Below are positions 54,278-64,000 of a DNA stretch of 64,000 nucleotides, piece by piece. The DNA comes from Skermanella sp. TT6 (GTDB taxonomy: Bacteria; Pseudomonadota; Alphaproteobacteria; Azospirillales; Azospirillaceae), in the NCBI RefSeq assembly GCF_016653635.2, contig NZ_CP067420.1:5172001-5236000 (forward strand), in the 5' to 3' direction. The translations under genes and the position numbers were made by a program. The notes under the pieces were generated by a model, which was not told the origin of the DNA, made no database searches, and saw only the letters and a program-made list of their open reading frames with translations. Numbering within the stretch: position 1 is the first letter of the stretch; every line of letters begins with the position of its first letter.

Positions 54278-54653
54278 GATACAACCCTCGTTAACATATT
54301 TGCGTATTTTAGGTCATCTTAATTCGCATTTATGGTAACTTGACCACCATTTGGGAGCAATTCAAAAATCCTTCTTCTGGAAAAAATGGTTCAAACCGGT
54401 AAGGCACTCCCCCGATGCCGGAAATTGTTGTCTCGACAACAACCTCCGTGTGGCTGAGCGTTCCCATGCATCTGCCAGAACCGACGCGCGGCTCCATACT
54501 GCAGGCTCGCGCTCATCAAACGTGAACGGCCGTATGTCCAGTCACTCCTCACGTGATGCCAGATCAGACTACACACTCCGTTCCGGGGTGCCTCCTGGGC
54601 GTCCCTCCCTTGATCCGACCCGCGGCCTTGCGTTCCGATCGTGGACTCAACTC
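54278..54653. other. Spacer and decayed DNA upstream of the ABC_sub_bind gene
   Basis: The first 60 bp is AT-rich and should contain the promoter of the minus-strand binding-protein gene. The rest (about 54360-54650) has no supportable gene; a palindrome GTTGTCTCGACAAC lies near 54427-54440. It may be the lost body of the truncated paralogue, which would have run in this direction. Confidence 0.45.
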
Positions 54654-54902
54654 TCAAGAACTGCGTCGGGCGGCATGACGACGCCATGCATCCCTGCCTC
54701 GGATTCGGATACGGGAAACTTCGGCGTGGGTCGCCGTGATCCCAAGTTCCGTGAGCTTGGCGTGGAAAGTCTTCTTCGAGTCGGTCACCCCCTTCCAGAA
54801 CACGAGCAGGACGTTCTTGTCCGCAGTTGCCGTCGAAGAGGCGTCGAAAGACAATGGTAAAACTGCGCAATTATGCGCAGTCGGCCGAAGGCTCATCTTC
54901 AT
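54654..54902 (-). pseudogene. Truncated paralogue of the ABC_sub_bind gene
   Basis: From the ATG at 54902 the ORF encodes a signal-like start and then NVLLVFWKGVTDSKKTFHAK and LTELGITATHAEVS. These align residue by residue with the mature N-terminus of the intact binding protein (NILFVLWKGFTASEEAFKVR, LAELGIKANYREIN). After about 65 residues similarity ends, and the frame stops at 54654. The family is about 315 residues, so most of the gene is missing. The start context (CATGATACAAC on the plus strand) is also shared. It is a tandem duplicate that decayed. Confidence 0.7.
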
Positions 54903-55091
54903 GATACAACTTTTATGCACAATAGCTTCATGCATAATGTTATTATAAGTAGTATTCAGGACATGTTTGTTACCAAAAAAGGAGCGGACCAGAAAACCTG
55001 ACCGCAAAAAATAGGTTGTAAGCCATATAACTATCCTATAAATTAAAGTTAGAATATTTCGTAGGCGTAATCCTATATAGTTGTGAGATTC

Positions 55092-56462
55092 ATGACGCCG
55101 GAAAACCTTTCGAGCTCCCTGCGGAACACACCTCTACCGCAAGACGATCAGAGCGCCGAAAGAGAGAGCCATGGCGCGTCAATCGCCGTGCGAGGAGTGC
55201 ATGGACGGCAACTCCGCCTGATCCGGGGAGCGTTCTTCCTTTTCATCGCCGCCGACGCTTTTTCGAACGCCTTTCTTCCCGTCTACGCCCGCAATCTGCC
55301 GCTGGCGTGGCCGGGGCTCTCGCCGGAAGTCGCCGGCGGCGTGCCGGTGTCGGCCTTCTGGCTGATGGTGGCGGCCGCCCAGTTGACCACCGGCCTGTGG
55401 GAGCGGGGCCGTACCCACCGGACGCTGATCCTGGCCGCGATGGCCCTGTCGGGCACCGGCCTCGCGCTGGCGGGCTTGGCCGGAACCGTTCACGAATTGA
55501 TCCTATGGCGGGGGGTCGGCGGGTTCGGGTACGGCATCGTCATGATCCTGGTCCAGGACGGAATCCTGCGGATCATGGGGCCGGAGGCGCGCACCCAGGC
55601 CTCGGGTAAATATCTCAGCGCCTTCTTCGCCGGGACGATTTGCGGCACCCTCGCGGGCAGCGCCGTCGCCGACGCGGCCGGTTTCGACAAGGCCTTCTTC
55701 GCCGCCGCCGCGGTCACCGCCTGCGCCCTGGTCCTGGCCCTGTTCCTGGAGGCGTACCGCGAGTCCGCCCCGCGCCAGCCGTTCCGCCCGCTGGCGCTGC
55801 TGCGCAATCCACTGGTCGTCGCCCTGGTCGCCTTCGCCGCCGTGCCGTCGCGCCTCGTGAACGGGGCATTCCTTTTCTATCTGCTGCCGCTGTACCTCCA
55901 CGACGCCGAGGCGTCGCCGACCGAGACGGCCCGCATCGTGATGATCTATTCCCTGATCCTGGCGCTGACCGCGACGGCGTGGTCGCGGCTGGTCGACCGC
56001 ACCGGCCGGCCGATGCTGTTCACGTCGGCCGGCATCGCCCTGTCGGCCGCGTCGATGATGATCATTCCCGTCTGGGGGCCGGGGGGCGACCTGGCGGCCC
56101 TGTCCGGAACGGCGGCCGCGGTGGCGGCCGTGGCCCTGCTCGGCACTTCGCAGGCGATCGGGATGTCGCCCCAGGTGACGGTGCTGTTCCGGGTGGCCCG
56201 CGCGGAGATCGACCGGTTCGGCCGGACCCCCGTGCTCGGCATCTACCGCGTGTGCGAGCGGGTCGGCCTGTTCGCGGGCCCGATGGCGGCGGCCTGGCTG
56301 GTCGGAGGCTACGGCTACGGTCCCGCGCTGACGGCGCTCGGCGCCCTGGCGGCGCTTTCGGTGATCGTGCTGCTGGCCGCCTTCGCGGTGGCCCCCACTC
56401 CCCTGCCGGAGGGCCCCGCGGCCCGTCCGGACGAAGCATCCGAGCAGGAGACGACAGTATGA
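55092..56462 (+). CDS. MFS transporter
   Basis: A 456-residue major facilitator protein with 12 predicted membrane helices: about 45 (LIRGAFFLFIAADAFSNAFL) to about 435 (LGALAALSVIVLLAAFAVAP), with a central loop around residue 225-240. The N-half loop 2-3 motif is weak (WERGRTHRTL). In helix 4-5, GGFGYGIVMILVQDGILRIM is present. Its substrate is unknown, but the hydrolase translated by a 4-bp ATGA overlap suggests it imports or exports an ester or lactone. The ATG at 55092 is used; a GTG at 55083 is possible. Confidence 0.88.
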   Translation: MTPENLSSSLRNTPLPQDDQSAERESHGASIAVRGVHGRQLRLIRGAFFLFIAADAFSNAFLPVYARNLPLAWPGLSPEVAGGVPVSAFWLMVAAAQLTTGLWERGRTHRTLILAAMALSGTGLALAGLAGTVHELILWRGVGGFGYGIVMILVQDGILRIMGPEARTQASGKYLSAFFAGTICGTLAGSAVADAAGFDKAFFAAAAVTACALVLALFLEAYRESAPRQPFRPLALLRNPLVVALVAFAAVPSRLVNGAFLFYLLPLYLHDAEASPTETARIVMIYSLILALTATAWSRLVDRTGRPMLFTSAGIALSAASMMIIPVWGPGGDLAALSGTAAAVAAVALLGTSQAIGMSPQVTVLFRVARAEIDRFGRTPVLGIYRVCERVGLFAGPMAAAWLVGGYGYGPALTALGALAALSVIVLLAAFAVAPTPLPEGPAARPDEASEQETTV

Positions 56463-57604
56463 CTTCGGCTATCCATGAAGGTTTCGCCACCGACGACCTC
56501 GCGGTGATCCCCGACGGCTCCGGCAACGAGGGCGGCTTCTCCCTGCTGTCGTGGGGCGACGCGATGACGTGGGAGGAGTACGATCTGCTGGCCGGGCGGA
56601 CCGCGGCGCCGTTCGACGGCCGGTTCGACCAGTGCTTCTACAACTATATCCATCCCAAGCGGCTGCAGGGGCACTGGCCGGCCCACCAGGTCAAGGACAC
56701 CCCGATCCGGCTGGCCTTCACCGACTGGGGCGACCCGGACGGGCCGCTGGTGATCTGCGTCGGCGGGATCGCCAACACGGCGCGGCGCTGGGACTACCTG
56801 GCGCTGGGACTGTGCGAGGATTTCCACGTGGTCTGCCTGGACTGGCCGGGACGCGGCATGAGCGGCTGGATGCCGACCCAGGGCGACTACACGATCGAAA
56901 CCAACGTGGAGGCGATGATCCAGCTGCTCGACTACCTGGACTGTCCGCGCGCCAGCATCATCGGCTCCTCCCTCGGCGGCAGCGTCAGCATGGCCCTGGC
57001 GGCCCGGCGACCCGATCTGGTTGAGCGGCTGGTGCTCAACGACATCGGCCCCTACATGCCGGCCGAACGGCGCCGGCGGCGCGCCGAGGCGGTCGCACGC
57101 CACTATGTCTTCCGGCGGCCGGCCGACCTGTTCCGGCGCCTGGGCGCCTCGGCCAAGAACGAGGGACCGGTCACCGAGGACGAGCTGCTGCACAACACCT
57201 TCTTCCAGACCAAGTGGTCCGACGGGCACGGCGGCCGGATCTACCGCCACGACCCGCGCGCGCTCCAGGCCTATGCCGAGGAGGCCCAGGTCAGCCTGGA
57301 CCAGCGGGAGGACTGGGCCCGGCTGGAACTGCCCGTGCTGGTCCTGCGCGGGATGGTGTCGGACGCGCTGCTGCCGGAGACGGTCGAGGAGATGACCGCC
57401 AAGCCCGACGTGACCGCCGTGTTCGTGCCCAACACCGGGCACACCCCGGCGCTCAGCGACGTCAACCAGATCCATTTCGTGCGCGAATGGCTGCTCGGGC
57501 GCGGCCCGGCCCATCATTTCACCTGCCTCAACCCGCCGGCGACCCCGCGCCACCTGTTCGCCGGCGCGCCGGCTCCCGCGGCCCAGCCGACCCGGAGGGC
57601 GTGA
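56459..57604 (+). CDS. Alpha/beta hydrolase coupled to MFS transporter and hybrid kinase
   Basis: A 381-residue alpha/beta hydrolase with an unusual N-terminal extension of about 90 residues. Then [20 protein letters not shown] (oxyanion region), [11 protein letters not shown], nucleophile [10 protein letters not shown] (Ser about 172), acid in [13 protein letters not shown] and His in [11 protein letters not shown]. All three triad residues are visible. It could cleave the compound moved by the transporter. It starts within the MFS stop (ATGA) and ends 5 bp before the hybrid kinase ATG, so the three are translated as one unit. Confidence 0.88.
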   Translation: MTSAIHEGFATDDLAVIPDGSGNEGGFSLLSWGDAMTWEEYDLLAGRTAAPFDGRFDQCFYNYIHPKRLQGHWPAHQVKDTPIRLAFTDWGDPDGPLVICVGGIANTARRWDYLALGLCEDFHVVCLDWPGRGMSGWMPTQGDYTIETNVEAMIQLLDYLDCPRASIIGSSLGGSVSMALAARRPDLVERLVLNDIGPYMPAERRRRRAEAVARHYVFRRPADLFRRLGASAKNEGPVTEDELLHNTFFQTKWSDGHGGRIYRHDPRALQAYAEEAQVSLDQREDWARLELPVLVLRGMVSDALLPETVEEMTAKPDVTAVFVPNTGHTPALSDVNQIHFVREWLLGRGPAHHFTCLNPPATPRHLFAGAPAPAAQPTRRA

Positions 57605-57609
57605 GCGCG

Positions 57610-61140
<3,531 letters not shown>

Positions 61141-61209
61141 TCCGGGCGGCGCAGCATGGCCGGCCGGTCGATACCCAACCTCCCGACCGAAGCTGCGAAG
61201 GGAAGCGAG

Positions 61210-61785
61210 ATGGCCGACATCGTCGAGGCGGGGCGCGCCCTGCTCTTCATGCGTCACGGCGAAACCGAGTTCAACCGGCGGAAGGTGCGCTGCGGCGGGG
61301 ACGTGGACATCCCGCTGACCGAACTGGGCGAGGCCCAGGCCCGCGCGGCGGGCGAACTGCTGCGGGCGTCGGCCGGCTCGATCGACGCCATCGTCGCGAG
61401 CCCGCTGCTGCGGACCCGCCGCACCGCCGAGATCGTCCGCGAGGTCGCGGGCATCGCCTGCCCGGTCACCTTCCACGACGGGCTGGTCGAGCGCCGGCTG
61501 GGCGGCTGGAACGGGCTGGACATCGCGGCCACCCAGCCGCTGCTCGACGCCGGGGAGGATCCTCCCGGAGGCGAGGCGGAGCCGGATTTCCGCACCCGGG
61601 TCGGCGCCGCCCTCGCGGACATCCTGGCCCGCCGGGACAACCTGCCGCTGCTGATCGGCAGCAAGGGAGTGGCGCGCGTCCTGTCGATCCTGCTTGCGGC
61701 GGATCAGCGCGGGCCGGCGCGGAACGCCGAGGTGCTCCGATTCGACCTGCCTGCCCGGGGATGGCCGGGAGCGCCGGTTTCCTGA
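61210..61785 (+). CDS. Histidine phosphatase (phosphoglycerate mutase-like) family protein
   Basis: A 191-residue histidine-acid phosphatase/dPGM-fold enzyme. The catalytic RHGE is in [20 protein letters not shown]; the supporting Arg/Glu is in [15 protein letters not shown] and the late His region in [15 protein letters not shown] (Gly-Ser-Lys-Gly instead of the usual S-H-G). So the second catalytic His appears missing, which may change or weaken activity. Substrates of the family include sugar phosphates, nucleotides and phospho-histidine. The ATG at 61210 has GAAGGGAAG upstream; a longer start at 61156 is possible. It sits just after the hybrid kinase. Confidence 0.85.
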   Translation: MADIVEAGRALLFMRHGETEFNRRKVRCGGDVDIPLTELGEAQARAAGELLRASAGSIDAIVASPLLRTRRTAEIVREVAGIACPVTFHDGLVERRLGGWNGLDIAATQPLLDAGEDPPGGEAEPDFRTRVGAALADILARRDNLPLLIGSKGVARVLSILLAADQRGPARNAEVLRFDLPARGWPGAPVS

Positions 61786-61961
61786 GGATCGCCGCGGGCT
61801 GCCTGCGGCGGCAGGGGCGCGACCCGGAGAGGTGCCGATTATCGTGGTACGGAACATTTATATTGATGATATTAAAATTTCGGTGGCAATTTCAGGTTTA
61901 TGCTCTCCTGGGAACGCTCCAGGCGGTCAGGACGCGCAAAGCGAGCAAAGGGATTCATGGA

Positions 61962-63527
61962 ATGCTGAGCTTCTACAACCGAAGCCTGATGATCAGGGTA
62001 ATCGTACCGATCGTCATCCTGCTGACGGCCATCGCGCTCGGCACCACGTTGGGCGTCGCCTACATGAACATGACCAAGGCGCAGAACGCCCTGTCCGAGC
62101 GCGCCCAGATGGTCACAAAGGTGCTGGTCGGCGGCGCCGGCGAAGCGGTCTGGAACATGGACGTCGGCGCGGGCGAGGCGACCCTGGCCGCTCTCGAATC
62201 CGACCCCGACTACCTGGGCAGCGCCATCTCCGACAAGGACGGCCGGGTCTTCGCCAGCCACGGCATCGCCGCGGCCGACCATGACGGCGCGATCGTCCGG
62301 CGGGCCGACATCGTGCGCGGCACCGGCTCGCGGGAGGAGACGATCGGCTCGGTCGAGGTCCGGCTGTCCCCCCAGCGCATCTACGACGACATCCGCGACC
62401 AGACGATCCACATCGCGGGCGTCTGCGCCGCGGCCCTCCTGCTGGTCTGCGGCGTGCTGGTCCTGATCGTCCGCGGGCTGACCCTGCCGATCGTCGACAT
62501 GACCTCGGTCATGACGACGCTGGCCTCGGGCCGCACCGAGGTCGAGGTGCCGGCGACCAGCCGCAAGGACGAGCTGGGCCGCATGGCCGCGGCCGTGGTG
62601 ACCTTCCGCGAGAACGCGATCGAGAAAGCCCGGCTGGAAGCCGAGCAGATCCGCCTGCGGGCGGAGGCGGAGGTCCAGCGCCGCCAGGCGCTCGCCTCCG
62701 TCGCCGAGAGCTTCGACACCGACGTCGGACAGCTGCTGGCGAGCGTCAACCGGACCGCCGGGGAGATGAGCCACGCCGTCGGCGACGTGGCGGCCAGCGC
62801 CGGCGATAACGCCAGCCTCACCCGGGAAGCCGCCTCGGCCACGACCGAGGTCACCTCCAACGTCGAGACGGTCGCGGCCGCCGTCGAGCAGCTCGCCGCC
62901 TCGATCTCCGAGATCTCCAACCAGGCCCACGCCTCCCACAACGTCTCGGGCAGCGCCAACGAGCGCGTCACCGGCACCGTGGAGCGCATGAAGAAGCTGG
63001 TGGACGACGCCAACCGCATCGGCGACGTGCTGACCCTGATCTCCAGCATCGCCGGCCAGACCAACCTGCTGGCCCTGAACGCCACGATCGAGGCGGCGCG
63101 CGCCGGCGAGGCGGGCAAGGGCTTCGCCGTGGTCGCGACCGAGGTGAAGAACCTGGCCGGCCAGACCGCCAAGGCGACGGACGAGATTTCCCGGCTGGTC
63201 GGCGCGATCCAGGCTTCGACCGGCGACGCCGCGCGGGAGATCGACGGCATCGCCGGGGTGATCGTCAGCATCAGCGAGATCAGCGCCTCGATCGCCGGCG
63301 CGGTCGAGCAGCAGAACGCCGCGACGGAGGAGATCAGCCGCGCCGTCCAGCAGGCGGCGGGCGGCACCCAGCGGCTCCGCTCCAACATGGAGGGGGTGGC
63401 GCAGTCGGCGCAACGCAACGGCCAGGCGGTCCACCGGCTGCACGAGGGGATCCGCAGCCTGGAGGACAGCTTCAACGCGGTCCAGGTCCAGATCGACCAT
63501 TTCGTCGGCCGGCTGACCGCGGGATGA
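61962..63527 (+). CDS. Methyl-accepting chemotaxis protein
   Basis: A 521-residue chemoreceptor. TM1 (about 10-30, [20 protein letters not shown]), a periplasmic domain of about 110 residues ([31 protein letters not shown]) and TM2 (about 148-168, [20 protein letters not shown]) are followed by HAMP ([20 protein letters not shown]). A helical linker precedes the MCP signalling hairpin, with tip [20 protein letters not shown] and [20 protein letters not shown]. The small sensor suggests a short ligand or redox/energy state. The ATG at 61962 is the first Met of the hydrophobic start. A hairpin follows the stop. Confidence 0.93.
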   Translation: MLSFYNRSLMIRVIVPIVILLTAIALGTTLGVAYMNMTKAQNALSERAQMVTKVLVGGAGEAVWNMDVGAGEATLAALESDPDYLGSAISDKDGRVFASHGIAAADHDGAIVRRADIVRGTGSREETIGSVEVRLSPQRIYDDIRDQTIHIAGVCAAALLLVCGVLVLIVRGLTLPIVDMTSVMTTLASGRTEVEVPATSRKDELGRMAAAVVTFRENAIEKARLEAEQIRLRAEAEVQRRQALASVAESFDTDVGQLLASVNRTAGEMSHAVGDVAASAGDNASLTREAASATTEVTSNVETVAAAVEQLAASISEISNQAHASHNVSGSANERVTGTVERMKKLVDDANRIGDVLTLISSIAGQTNLLALNATIEAARAGEAGKGFAVVATEVKNLAGQTAKATDEISRLVGAIQASTGDAAREIDGIAGVIVSISEISASIAGAVEQQNAATEEISRAVQQAAGGTQRLRSNMEGVAQSAQRNGQAVHRLHEGIRSLEDSFNAVQVQIDHFVGRLTAG

Positions 63528-63920
63528 CGGGCCGGCGGGAACGCCCGGCCAAGGGGGTGGCCGGGCGCTGAAGCTCCGCTGCGGGAGCCCGGATGCGGCA
63601 GGGGAAACCGGTGGCCGGGCGACTGCCTCCAGGGGAAGAGGCCTCACTTCGTCCAGGAAGGTGGCGGAGCGGCCGGTTCCGACCAATGCGCAAAACGCAT
63701 ATCAAGTATGCAATAAAATGCACCCCTCCCCCTGCGACATGGTAGCGGTTGCAACCCGCGCGCAAGGTGCGTTACGAGGGCATCATCATCCTCTTTCTTT
63801 AGCGATATTCGATAAACCATACCGGAACGCTTTTCATCCGGCCGACGCGGGGACCGGACCGGCACCCCGCTCCGCGCACCGGCGCCTCGATGCGCCGGGT
63901 GACAAATCGAGGGAGCAAAC
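63528..63920. other. Intergenic region before a right-edge gene
   Basis: About 390 bp. Contains a terminator-like hairpin (63542-63567), an AT-richer stretch (about 63680-63730 and 63780-63830) that probably includes a promoter, and no supportable gene; two opposite short frames here are uncorroborated. Confidence 0.45.
63542..63567 (+). terminator. Hairpin after the chemoreceptor gene
   Basis: A 10-bp perfect stem, CGCCCGGCCA / TGGCCGGGCG, with a 6-nt loop, 15 bp after the stop codon. There is no T-run, so it may be a Rho-assisted or 3' stabilising hairpin. Confidence 0.55.
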
Positions 63921-64000
63921 TTGCCTGACACCGCGAGACCACAAGTCCTGAAGCGTCCGCGCGCCCGGGATACCCGCCAGCCGAAGCTTGCCCTCGGTCT
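63921..64000 (+). CDS. Possible gene start running off the right edge
   Basis: A TTG at 63921 has GAGGGAG about 5 nt upstream and opens a frame without stop to the edge (begins M-P-D-T-A-R-P-Q-V-L, then basic residues and LALG). The basic N-terminus followed by hydrophobic residues could be a signal peptide. Only 26 codons are visible, so no identification is possible. Confidence 0.4.
   Translation, partial: MPDTARPQVLKRPRARDTRQPKLALG

Noticed and set aside
61872-63686. A 604-residue minus-strand frame over the second chemoreceptor
   Set aside because: Shadow of the MCP gene; no recognisable fold.
63644-63951. Two opposite short frames near the right edge
   Set aside because: Neither has a good ribosome site, family match or coding bias; the region looks like a promoter area.

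Overview
The window is high-GC chromosomal DNA from an alphaproteobacterium. The best fit is Rhodospirillales/Azospirillaceae (Azospirillum- or Skermanella-like). This rests on gene content: a BcsN-type cellulose operon, a Suv3-like helicase, EutBC, a type III PLP ornithine decarboxylase behind a leader, many chemoreceptors and hybrid kinases, and RTX proteins. The assignment is inference from gene families, not from a marker gene. No rRNA, tRNA, CRISPR array, insertion sequence or prophage was seen.

Layout. 1-5564 (minus): a cellulose synthesis operon (LuxR-type regulator, unknown 200-aa protein, bcsN, bcsA, bcsB running off the left edge). 5565-8408 (plus): a visibly AT-richer island with a short ORF, a SAMHD1/dGTPase-like HD hydrolase and a YwgA-like protein, all coupled by overlaps; this is the best candidate for an undescribed system. 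8571-13065 (minus): two glycosyltransferases, an RluA-type pseudouridine synthase and a lipoprotein. 13238-18035: cupin, K+ channel, Suv3-like helicase and a membrane protein. 18276-19523: a scar-like stretch with a 30-bp inverted repeat, a broken BrnT toxin with its antitoxin-like partner, and an HNH protein. 19544-22358: cyanase, divergent from ethanolamine ammonia-lyase EutBC (eutB is frameshifted); both activities release ammonia.

22477-27644: membrane histidine kinase, chemoreceptor, RTX calcium-binding protein. 27822-33549: hydrolase, di-haem cytochrome c peroxidase, penta-haem TorC-like quinol dehydrogenase, an Uma2 remnant and decayed DNA, a FucU-like protein, and a conserved hypothetical. 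33549-33898: two nested palindromic elements. 33923-43528: pyrB, an L,D-transpeptidase, an SDR without its catalytic Tyr/Lys, a zinc-ribbon miniprotein, a lipoprotein, a SPOR-like protein, the large catalase katE, two alpha/beta hydrolases and a GNAT. 43556-48854: ornithine decarboxylase with a leader-peptide region, an aminotransferase, 5-methylthioribose kinase (these suggest polyamine synthesis and methylthioadenosine salvage), an orphan terminator, and exonuclease III. 49011-54902: CopG regulator, PHB-depolymerase-type esterase, a response regulator fused to a probably inactive SpoIIE-type phosphatase, an esterase, an ABC_sub_bind protein and a decayed paralogue of it. 55092-63527: a tightly coupled MFS transporter / alpha-beta hydrolase / giant hybrid kinase unit, a histidine phosphatase and a second chemoreceptor. 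A gene start runs off the right edge.

One palindromic intergenic repeat family recurs three times (near 27.7, 31.75 and 33.8 kb), mostly between convergent genes. Several genes are broken (brnT, eutB, an Uma2 gene, an ABC_sub_bind paralogue), which suggests ongoing gene loss in the accessory parts of the window.
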